Below, piece after piece: positions 51,121 through 64,000 of a DNA stretch of 64,000 bases (its first letter is position 1; each line of letters starts with the position of its first letter). The stretch covers positions 66,796,689 through 66,860,688 of the forward strand of contig OZ026628.1 of assembly GCA_964020975.1 (NCBI GenBank). Reading direction: 5' to 3'. Origin of the DNA: Hermodice carunculata (taxonomy: Eukaryota; Annelida; Polychaeta; Eunicida; Amphinomidae). A program made the position numbers and the translations under genes. The notes under the pieces are model-generated. The model did no database searches, was not told the DNA's origin, and saw nothing but the letters and a program-made list of their open reading frames with translations.

Positions 51121-53499
51121 TCTGTTTTTGTGACTAGTGATTAACCACGTAATTGCCACATTATTCATTACAGTATACTGTACCGTCAGAATCTATACAT
51201 AAAAAGCTGTCATATTCGAAGTAGACCACTGTTATGCCAGATGCAGAGGACGGATCCAGTTTAATTTCGTGACATAGCTTTCTTTTGTGCACCAATTGGA
51301 AGTAACAGCCATTAAATCAGGCGTTAAGTCGAAGCCATAAATTGCAAAGCCGCTAGGAAAATCGTATGTTTAGATTACTATCTCGAAAGAGCTTATTAGA
51401 AGCCATGAGCATTGACAAATAGGCCTGAAGGTAGTGCCTTTGCTATAGTTTACTTGTACGCTATCTTGCCACGAAGGCTGCCAAATGATGTGGAATATCA
51501 TCTGTGAAACGATAAAAATGTGCAAAATTAAACGGTAATAGTTGATAACAACGGTGGAAGCCTTCTGTTGCAAGACATAGACTTCACTATGCCAATAATC
51601 ACTTTCGTGCTAAAGCACCCTCTAAAAGATTAGTTTCAGAAATGTTTTGTCGGCTAACTCCTTTTGTGACAAATTCTATTTCAATTTGCCTAATTGGTTT
51701 CTTACACCATTCTTTTTGGAAAGCTAGTTGATGTGCGGCTTCCAAGACGCTAGAACATTTTTTTTTCTCGTCTGACATACAAAATCGCAGTTTCGATGGC
51801 TATTGCACACTCTTTTGAAGTAGATTTTGCAAAGGATCAGGCCTGTGCAGTCTAAACCTCGCCGTCGTTTCTGCCCTGGCTCTACCGGTATTTTTATCTT
51901 TTGGTTGTTTGCTATCCTCTATATCTGTGGTTTCACCAGCAGCAGTATTTTCACTTCGTTTTCGTTGTAGCTCTGACGCAAAGGAGTCCGCACTACAAAC
52001 ATCACCCAACTCCAGGGCTTTATTGACAAGATCTGGAGGTAACTTTACTGTTCCATATGATACCTTGTTTAGTTTATTTTTCAACAAGAATTGCACTTCT
52101 TCTTGGTTTGGAAGAAATACTTGTCAAAAATGGTCAATGGCAGCAAACACACTCCCGAAAACAATTAGGTTTGCACTTATATATATATATTTTGTTGTTC
52201 TGCGCTAGGTCTGCATCTTTAAGCACCAGAGGCAAACTTTTGTACTTTGGGCCCTACTGACCGAACTTGCACTTTTATCACCACTAAAGTTCATATCGTC
52301 ATAGGGAGTTACAAACTTTGATACTGTCTATTCTAGCTCACTTAAGCTGGTCTTATTAATATACAGTTTTGCAATTTACTTTCCAGTTAAAATAGTGAAA
52401 TTACCATAAAATTAGGCTCAAGAGCCTTCAGGTGGCTCTGATCATACGAAAGTTCACATACGTAAGCCGGTAGTAATAAAGGCGCCCCATGCGGTTTTTG
52501 AAGTTATTGGCAAATATATTCGTCTAATAAATAATCATAGGCATTTGCTGCCAAACGGATATAATACGGTTACAAGTGCAATAACGGACTCAGATGTCCG
52601 TGTAAAATTATTATATCAACAGTTTTGTAATTCGATAGTCATGGCCAAGAAATGTCACTCACTTACAGGTGTTTACTAAGAATACATGATACGTTATAAG
52701 TAATGTACTGCTACCCTTGACACAGAATATCACCTTCCTCAAGGTATTTTAAAAGCAAGACTGACACTTTGTTGGTGTCATCACTGAAGGTTTATGAACT
52801 GCGTTAGTTCATGTTCAAGTTCACAGAAGCTTGTCTTGTCATTGATATGCACTGCCTTGAGCCATTAGCCAGCTGAAATGCGCTAATATACTGTACATAA
52901 TTTTTGACAAGTGCTTTCAGGTTTTCAAGATCACAATACACTTCCCCTGGTCTGGCTGTATTTTTATGTTTTGTTCACACACGTGTAAATGAGTATTGAT
53001 AGAGAACACCATATCCGAGTTCGTAAGTTCCTGACGGGAATATTTGTCTAATGAAAACTCATAGGCAAAATCAGTAATGCTGCCGAGCTGGTATAATGTA
53101 TACACCAAAACAATACCGGACTCAGGAGAACTGTCTGAAACTATTATGTTTGCATGTTTTGCTCTTTGAAACTCAGTTAGGTGAGAAAATTTCGCGACAG
53201 CAGCCACCGAACAGAATGGTCTTGTTCAATTTAAGTCTCACTTCCAATTCAAAAACCCATCCAGAACCTTTTTGAATAAATGAAATGTAGTTGCGAGGCT
53301 ATTAATTCTCGCATTAATACCTTTAGGGTCTGTTGATAGCCCAAATCGATTTCTTGAGAGGATGTGAACAATAGATGTAGTAAACCACAGTTCAATTGTA
53401 ATGAACTTTACGTCTGGATAGCCCAACTTATCTGGTTTAACCAAGACACCAAGTTGACAATTTCAGCACGGACACATCAGCAACATATTCCTAACAATT

Positions 53500-54490
53500 T
53501 AAAATATTGACTTGAAAGTAGGTTTCATAATAGATCTAAATCACGTCTAAGAGCTTTCAGTGGCACATAACAGTATTCGAACACTGACTTTTTGAAAGCA
53601 GTCTGATATCTCCTTCACCTTATGTCTGTGGACCGAATTAACTCGAACATGAAATGCACAATGTATCAAAACGCTATAGGTGCAAATACATCTCAGCGCA
53701 GAATACCTTTGCCGTCCTTGGTACTTGGCTACATATGCTTCGTAACACTTAAAACCGTGTTCGTGTGCACCTCAAACTGATTTAACCAGACAAAACATAT
53801 ATAATTGTCCGATGTATAGTGTGCAAATTTTTCTTGGTGCATAGCAAGCCTGAACCGGGTTCTTTTCGTTTCTTCTCAATTGCGAGTCAGGAATGAGTTT
53901 TCAATTTGCATAGTTTCTAATCTGCAAATTCAAAGTAACTGATTAACACCAGGAAACATGACACAAGGTAAAATATCTAATACAACTAAAAAAGGTATTT
54001 ATTTTTGGTTTGGTTTTTCCTTGCTATAGCAACTAGTGTATCCTTGGACAAAATGCTGACACAGTGTCTCAGGCATAGGAAAAAATCTGTCGTCTCTTTA
54101 AAAAGATATTTTTCCAGTTTTTGCAGCTACCTATCCTGTTATCCTGAGAGACGGTGCGCCGACTTATTTATAGTTTCTTTACACGATGACGGATCGGCGG
54201 CTTCAATTAGAGTGGGAACAGGTGCCAGCAGGGTTAATGGCATAGATAAAAATTGCTCTGATTCTGCTGTGGTTTTTGGGGGGTTTTTGGTTAGTACACT
54301 TTCCCTCAGAAAATCCTCGCTGATCTGTGTTTGGATAAATGCAGAGAGGTTTTAAACCAGTACCCAGATTTAAATTTTCAAACGCCCTAATCTGCGTGAT
54401 TTTCATTACTATTATCCCGCTTCATAAAAGATACGACTTCATGTGTGTAACTATAATCACGTCAAGTTTGGAGTTGTGAGTGTAACAGTG
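53500..54490. other. No gene recognised
   Basis: Frames up to 116 codons (54005-54355, +) without a motif. It may belong to the flank of the fossil element, but nothing ties it to one. Confidence 0.4.
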
Positions 54491-54491
54491 T

Positions 54492-54596
<105 letters not shown>

Positions 54597-54607
54597 GTGT
54601 ATGGAAG

Positions 54608-55690
54608 CTCATCAATGTCAACCTAATATGTGTGTTTTTCTTCTTAAAAACACATTTTTTCTTGTTATAGCTATATTTGTTTCCTTATAACGAGAAAAAA
54701 CTTGTTATTTTATAGTAAGAAAACATCTTGTTATTTCAACTGTTTTTCTCCTTATAAAAAGAAAAAAAAGTTGAAAAAACAAGAAGTTTTCTTATAAGCA
54801 GAAAAAAGTTGTCATGTCAAAAACGTTTCTTATAATGACAAGAAAAAAGTCGAAATAACAAAATCTTTTGTGACAACAAGAAAAAGTTAAAATAATAAGA
54901 TTTTTACTTGCGTTGAATAATATTTTAGTGTTAGAAGAAGACAAATATGAAATACCGATATGTGTTTTTGTTCTAACAAGAAAAATCTTTAAATAATATT
55001 TGTTCTTGTTATAACAAAAAGAACGTGAAAATTACACAATGTTTTTTCATAACAAGACAAAGGTTGAAATTACAAGGATTTTCTTGTTATCAAAAAATAA
55101 AAGTTGAAATAACAAGATCTGTTTTTCATTGTAAAAAAAAGAAAGATTAGGTTGACACTCATGAACTTTTGTAATATCCTGCCGAGCATTCCCTTAGCTG
55201 AACATAAAAAGAAGTGATCTTCTGGCTGTTCCATATTATAACAGCCATAAAAGTTGAAATAACAATACCTGTCTTGTTATAACATGCAAAATGTTGGAAT
55301 AATAGAATTCTTCCTAGTTATAACAAAAAAGGTTGGAATGATTAGATCTCTTTTTGCCATTACAAGTAAAAATAAGTAAAAATATGATTTTTTTCCTGTC
55401 ATCACAAGAAACCAAAGTTAAAATAACACGATGTTTTCTTGTTATGATAAATTTGAAAAAACAAGATTGTTTTTGTTAAAACAAGTAACAAAATTGAAAG
55501 AAGATTTGTTCACGTTTCAAGAAGAAAAAAGCGAAATTCCAAGATATTTGTTCATTATCACAAGAAAAAATATTGAAATAAAATATTTTGTCTTCTTGGA
55601 ACAAAAAAGGCAGAAAGATTTATTCTTGTTATAAAAAAAAAAAAGCTAAAGCAACAAGATGTATTCTAGTTATAACAAAAGAGTTGAACA
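54608..55690. repeat. AACAAG-rich degenerate minisatellite, left half bounded by inverted ends (MITE-like)
   Basis: From 54650 to 55690 a ~35-40-base unit recurs many times in diverged form: CTTGTTATAACAAG, itself a palindrome, then AAAAAAGTTGAAATAACAAGAT. The stretch 54608-54632 (GCTCATCAATGTCAACCTAATA) is inverted at 55146-55170 (GATTAGGTTGACACTCATGA), so the first ~560 bp has terminal inverted repeats like a MITE. A similar end phrase occurs alone near 22705. The reading frame at 55431-55634 is a by-product of the repeat. Confidence 0.7.
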
Positions 55691-56168
55691 AAATTTTCAG
55701 TGGGAAAACAGCAATTTTTCGCGAGGAAATATGTCATCCACTCACAGAAATATGAAAGCTAGTGATTAGTGTAGCACAAAGATTATGCTAGATTCACAAA
55801 TGAAAAGCGATACAAAACTTAACCTTAGTGACTGATAAAAAAAACCCTGAGTGGTTGGGCAAAAAAAAAGAAACAAAAAACCCTGATTACATGTGTATCT
55901 TGCGTTAGTGAAAAGCAAATTTTACATCATTGACATTTTGTGAATCTCATCACCTATTATGTATTTGAGTAATGAAATCGGGAAAAAGTAGAGGGGACCT
56001 GTGTGCTTTTCAAATTAGCGAATATGTTTCCCATGATTTACACATTATTTAAATGGGAATTATGAAATATGTAGACGCAAATCGGAAACGTTTGCACTTT
56101 ATGGTTGTGTCAGTGACACCGGGTAAAGTTTATTGTCACTTGCGGTGGTTTCTGCAAAAATTTCAATT

Positions 56169-58930
<2,762 letters not shown>

Positions 58931-58949
58931 TTTCCTCCACGAACCTGCG

Positions 58950-59640
58950 AAATCAAGGTCATTCATATGATGCCAAACCAAGCTTCCTCGTGAACACACA
59001 CATGAGGTAATTTGAGTAACCGTCCCTTATTCGTATCACCATATTGAATTTAGTGTCATTTTCTTAAGCACTTAATGACTTTTATAAAAAAAAAGCCATG
59101 GTCAGACAACAAATCACAAATCTGATAATTGGCCTAACACATTTTTGGTGTGCGTCTTGCAGTTCCATCTTAATTTACTATGTGATGACCATTACAATAA
59201 AATCATTTTTGATATGCATTCAATCCATGACATTCATTAGGTAGGTCAAGGTCATCTATATTATGTGGTATTAAACGTTTTCAAGCTACACACGTTATAG
59301 GTACATTTGGTATCGTTACCCTTCTTCTTTCTTAAGATACAGAATTTAGTATCGTTTACTTTGTCCTTAATAATGTTGAAAAATACGTCAAGTTCACCCA
59401 AAATATTATCACTTTTTATCATTGGTCTAATGCACATATGGTGTAAATGTAGAAGTTTGGTCTAGATTTTTCATGAAAATGTAATAAATCGATTAAAATC
59501 ATTTTAACACATATGGTGCTGGTTCCACTTTATACAAATGGCACAACCATGACTTCACACATCATACACTTTTGTCTCTATTACACATTCCTTTACTGGT
59601 ATATTGATACATGTAGACGATATCAGATGAAAATATCATG
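58950..59640 (+). repeat. Degenerate tandem repeat, period about 293 bp
   Basis: TCAAGGTCAT at 58953 and 59246 begins two diverged units sharing an ACACACATGAGGTA/ACACACGTTATAGGTA phrase, a CGT-CCCTTATTCGT/CGTTACCCTTCTTC phrase, GAATTTAGT, and a GGCCTAACACATTTTTGGTGT/GGTCTAATGCACATATGGTGT phrase. The style resembles the 270-bp block at 16.0-17.4 kb but the sequence is different. Confidence 0.6.
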
Positions 59641-62600
59641 ATCAGTGTGAAAGCTCGTCCTTGGCTAACCTTGACCTATAAACATGTCTAAACACACTCT
59701 AGTCTAGGGATGAGGATATTGCAGATGAAAGAAAAAATACGAGTCTCAATTGCAATTCCATCGCCATACATGGTATCAATATAGAAATGCATGCATAAAC
59801 AAACAGGTACCCAAATTGATATTCATATGCACATTTGATGAATTTTGTGATATAAATTTAAAATATTTATACATCGTGGACTCTCAACAACTTGGATGCA
59901 TAGTCCAGTGGTGAACTCAGCAAAGGGCGAGCCTGGTGTGCCCCCTCCACCGTTCGAAAGAATATTTGAGAAATCCTGTGTTATTAGAATGTTATGAATA
60001 TCTGGTCAATGTGGGAGCTTCAAAATTTCAATACCATAATTGCCCGACTGCCATATTGAACATAGCCATGGATGACTCTAAACTTCAGCCGGTCCTTCCA
60101 AGTCAAAATAAACATTGCAAGATTTGAGACTATATTTATTCCTAAATTACAGATAACCTATTTCTATGTGGCTTGGTGTGAGAAATACTGCAACAACGAT
60201 GCTCAAAGTATGAAACTGTCAGTCAAACTTTTGTATCGACCCTGAAATTACTTTAGGCTTGATTTGGATCATACATACAAAGAAGAAAGTCGTACAAACA
60301 ACATCATTGACAACGTCTGCAGCGGCGCACTCCATCACAGCTTTTTAACAGTTTTTAAGTTTCGTCTAGGCCTTAATATTATACAGAAGCCAAAGTGAAA
60401 GGACCCGGAAAACTAATGTGCCGTAATAAGGCATATCAAATTGATCTTATTGATATCTCATGTTGGCCAATTTGATTTTCCGAATAGACCTTGCATTGTC
60501 CTCAAAGTTGTAATTGCAATTTTCTGTTGCTTAGAGCTTGCGAAACATGCCTGGTGATGTGATAATCGCACTTTCTGTAATCCATTGCACCCTGTACTCG
60601 AATCACAAACGTATCGACAAAATTATCCCATGACCAGGAAGCTGCCATGATGGCATTGTCAAAGAAAAAATTTCAAGATGCAGACAGAGCCAGTCTTTTG
60701 TCCTTTTGCAAGAAAGATAGGTTCATGTTTGACAGCATTCTGTTTTGCCACATTGTGCAAGTGTAATTGGCTATTACGATATTACAATAAAGTTGAATTA
60801 GAGGCCCAGCTGGCTAGGTCTGTTTTGACAACATCAACATAACACTGAAGAAAACACATGTCTTTTATTCCCAATATTCATGGCTGATAACTTTTCAAAT
60901 TGTTTTTAGTTTACCATTATTTCCGGCATTATATCACTAACGTTGTCATTACTGATGTCACATACAGGTTTCAGAATCGAACACTTGGGCCCACCAAAAA
61001 AATTCCATATCGACAACAGAAGTAGGCCTATTATTGAATCATGCAATTCATAACCATTTTCTGTGTCATATATTGGACTGAGTCAACAGTCCCCCTCGGC
61101 GCCCTTTGTTGATTGTGTTGCACTCAAAACACGCCGCAGAACGCTGTCGACAAGGGATATTCTTACCGTACTGTAAGCATGCCTTTAATTGAATAAAAGG
61201 TATCTTTACACCAAATATTAATCTAGCATCTTTTTTTTTTCAATTTAGAGCAGTTCGCGTTCTGTAACTCGACATGAGTAACAGTTGGCACTGAAAGAGT
61301 CGGGAAGGTCCAGGCAGCGTGCGGCACAGTAATACGGAAAAGTATGATCGGGTTCTAGAAAGCTATATGTTTCGGCACTGCTAACCACAGGGATGTCAGT
61401 TGAATGAATAATCCCTCTATCGTGTGATTCATACTAAAATGTGTGAAATCTTATCGCAAAAAAAGATAGTTGTTTAAAAATCAGCGATGGTCATTTGTAT
61501 CATATTGCCCACCCCTGAGGTAATGTGAAACGATTGGTGGGGCACTCTGAAAAAGTCTTTGCAGACACACAACAACTAAGACTTATATATTGTGTGAAAA
61601 TGATGTATTGGCCACATTGAATTAGGACAATGGTATGACATGAACTTTCATTATACGTTTCCTATTGAAGCACATCTACCAGCTTCTTTAAAGTGACATG
61701 TCTCACAGTCTTCCTAAATATTATGATGTCTACTTTTACCCAATCATGACATAGGCTTGTCCCATTGTGCCCCAATAAAGCATTGTCTCACCCAACCTCA
61801 TCTTGGTATATTTGAGATCACTTTGAATTTCAAATGTTTCCAAAACACTTTTACTCGTCTTTAACAAGGCCTCCAAGACATAGGATAAGTTACAGATACC
61901 AACACTTATCGGTTATAAATCAGATTTTCCCCATAAATAGAGTGAATACATTTTGACGCAATTTTACACACTTAGTGTTATACCATCATTTGTGATGATG
62001 ACAGGTAAATTGACTGTGCGCAGAGCAATAGTGTGATTTGTTCTTTCACTGCTAGAGATATAGACATGTAAATTGCATCAATTATACAAAGAAGTAGAAC
62101 CTTCTGCATGGTTCTAATCCACAAAAAAACCCCACTGATTGTTGAATACCTGTGCCCTCCATTTTCGTTCCAGCCACTGTCTATACCTATCACTTACTTT
62201 AATTTAAATTGTCACGCTCGATTCATAATTTAAAAAATCAATTGCTTTATCTGTCAAATGTATTTATGCATTGGTCATCAGCGGGAAAACTATCAAGCAT
62301 GTTTCACAGCCTTGAATTCCCCAGGCATGTTATTTTTAATTATGCTTGCCTAATGTTTAGCAAAGACAACTCACGTGAATCATAAAAGTCAAGAACACGT
62401 GACATTAAAATATCAAAACCCTTCCAATTTTAGACACAAAACTCTGTTTTTACTCCAACTCCAGGCATTTGTTTACACAAAATTTTGAAAGTATTAATTT
62501 TGCTAAAGTGAATTTTTAGCAAATACAGAAATATTGACGAAGAAGACAATAAATGCAACTAATAGAAAACCTGTCCTTCCCATTTTTGGCTTGTGCAGTT

Positions 62601-63000
62601 AGCAGCACTTTATTATTGCTTGCGTCATACTAGCCTGAAATTATTAACTGCTTTATCCATCATAATTATTACAATGAAAAAAGTGATTACCGGAATATCT
62701 CGTCAATGACACGGAAAATCTGAATACATGGTTATATATAATTTACTCATTTCAGTAGCGCCTTTAGATTGGGTTTTGGAGGTTAACCACACTGCTTGCG
62801 TTTATAGATGGTTATGCCTTAGAATCAGGAGACCCTCCACAAGGTACCACTACCATGTGACACCAGTCTTTTTTCTAATATGCGGGCAAGTGATAATAAT
62901 TATATTTTTGGACAAATTATGTGCAAGACATGTTTTCGGTTTTTTTCCTTTCTTAATCCTTATTATGCAGCAGAATGCAGGATTGTACTTCCTTTTTGCA
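59640..63000. other. No gene recognised
   Basis: AT-rich sequence. Short frames only; no transposon, LINE or RNA motif was identified. Confidence 0.45.
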
Positions 63001-63004
63001 AAAC

Positions 63005-63135
63005 AATTCGGCGGGGGGCGGGAGCATGCTCCCACCCGCTATAGGTTTGCGCCTTTGGCACTCATTTCATAATAATTTAGATTCTCACTCCACGCCCACA
63101 CCCCCCGTTTGACAAATCCTGCATACGCCATTGCA
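63005..63135 (-). mobile_element. Possible DNA-transposon end or short non-autonomous repeat
   Basis: A GC-rich island in AT-rich surroundings, with a perfect 14-bp palindrome GGGAGCATGCTCCC at 63020-63033. On the minus strand it reads GGCGTATGCAGGATTTGTCA, then a G run. I associate this phrase with dispersed non-autonomous elements in marine invertebrates. No boundaries or coding region found; low confidence. Confidence 0.25.
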
Positions 63136-64000
63136 CACATTGTTTTGCCTTAGTCGAATTTTTAATAGGAGCATGTGTATGGAAAATATGACAATTCATT
63201 TACACTTGTTCTTGTTAGTCGTTTTTAATACAAAATGCATGCATTGTATAGGAATTTAAATATTGTGAAGGCCATTTACCATTACCGACTTAAAAAAGGT
63301 CCTAAAGACACGCATGCCCCCACCTGGCATCGCCACCATTAGCATTGGAAAAATAGCTTGCATTTGGTGAAGGACTTAAAATACGTATTTTGGAATTTTC
63401 ACTTGACTAATTACTATGCACACATCATTTTTGATATATTGATTGATATTCCAAGACTAGTCGCTAGTGATACATGTTAGAGGCCCAAATATATATTTTT
63501 ATTGAGCGTTAATTTAATATCAGTTAAGTGTAAAATTAATATTACTGTATAGAATAATCTTAAACATATAGAAAATCGGACAGTCAAACACAATCTGTAT
63601 ATCGTTGTCCCAAATAAAGCTGACGGCCTTTCAACGAATATGTGAACCACATATTTGTCTCCCTTTCATTTTGGCCACCCTATTGGTGAAATATACGCAC
63701 AACTTGTCTCCCAATTGCAGGTTACAGACGAATGTATTGTTTTATATCGGTATTAAAGAAATAAAAAAGTGCTAGCTCTTGAAGCAAGCGACCATTATAT
63801 AATTAATAAAATGTTTCTTTTTGGCAAGGGATACATAGTTAATTAAGTTCGAGTGTTTAAGTTACTGTGGTTACTTGTTGAACTTTTGCTGTTCTTATGT
63901 CGACATGTTATTGCGGCAAGTTTATGCAGTCATGCTTATAATGCTGTCTATTGCTGTCAATACGACAAAAGAATTCACATCACGATGTTGAGGTCACTTA
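63136..64000. other. No gene recognised
   Basis: AT-rich sequence with no recognised motif up to the window edge. Confidence 0.45.

Larger units (their letters stand above)
49400..53500 (-). mobile_element. Polinton/adintovirus-like element, fossil, broken
   Basis: A minus-strand fossil of a virus-like element. Recognisable parts are an adenain-type cysteine protease piece (about 50740-51120) and a dUTPase-like piece (about 50140-50440). Other minus frames at about 51800-52100, 52290-52680, 52780-53210 and 53240-53450 are unidentified and may be further element genes. Two internal duplications are visible: 49440-49650 with 50010-50190, and 52290-52680 with 52780-53210. No polymerase, integrase or packaging ATPase and no terminal repeats were recognised, so only part of an element remains and its ends are approximate. 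It is broken, with many lesions, and looks old. A different large DNA virus source is possible because dUTPase is not a core Polinton gene. Confidence 0.5.

Overview
The window reads as non-genic DNA from an animal nuclear genome. It is AT-rich and full of long microsatellites ((AT)n, (GA)n, (GT)n, (ATT)n, (TATG)n) and short G/C homopolymer runs, and it carries decayed DNA transposons, non-LTR retrotransposons and a Penelope-like retroelement. The mixture (DD34E Tc1, DD41D mariner-like, jockey/CR1-type LINEs, Penelope-like reverse transcriptase, degenerate ~270-290 bp tandem blocks) suggests a marine invertebrate, perhaps a lophotrochozoan such as a mollusc. That placement is inference from repeat style. 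I found no convincing host protein gene, tRNA or rRNA; almost every open frame over 60 codons is either a transposon remnant or looks like chance.

Layout. 0-3.3 kb: nothing recognised apart from a (GT)n tract. 3.4-3.9 kb: LINE 3' end. 4.4-4.8 kb: 203-bp-period tandem duplication with a coding-like piece. 6.7-8.2 kb: Penelope-like reverse transcriptase (+). 8.6-10.1 kb: LINE endonuclease plus reverse transcriptase (-). 12.8-14.0 kb: (AT)n, a GC-rich Harbinger-like end, and an internally deleted LINE (+). 15.0-18.3 kb: LINE 3' tail (-), degenerate ~270-bp repeats, and a young 287-bp tandem duplication. 19.5-20.7 kb: (CT)n and (ATT)n. 24.7-25.3 kb: LINE C-terminus and 3' UTR (+). 25.8-27.6 kb: a well-preserved Tc1 element. 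27.7-30.0 kb: LINE (-).

35.1-47.8 kb is a large, old direct duplication (about 35.3-37.85 kb and 41.7-46.7 kb, same order). Each copy is followed by minus-strand LINE debris; a decayed Tc1 element (39.84-41.29 kb) lies between the copies, and a 2,039-bp DD41D mariner-like element (42.24-44.28 kb) sits only inside the second. 49.4-53.5 kb holds a broken Polinton/adintovirus-like fossil with an adenain-type protease piece and a dUTPase-like piece. 54.6-55.7 kb is an AACAAG-rich repeat, partly bounded by inverted ends. 56.2 kb is a 122-bp (AT)n tract. 56.3-64 kb contains degenerate tandem repeats and otherwise nothing I recognise.

Nothing here looks like a working multi-gene system. The most informative signals are the segmental duplication with its insertion-dated mariner, the viral-type fossil, and the nearly complete Tc1 transposase interrupted only by two in-frame stops.
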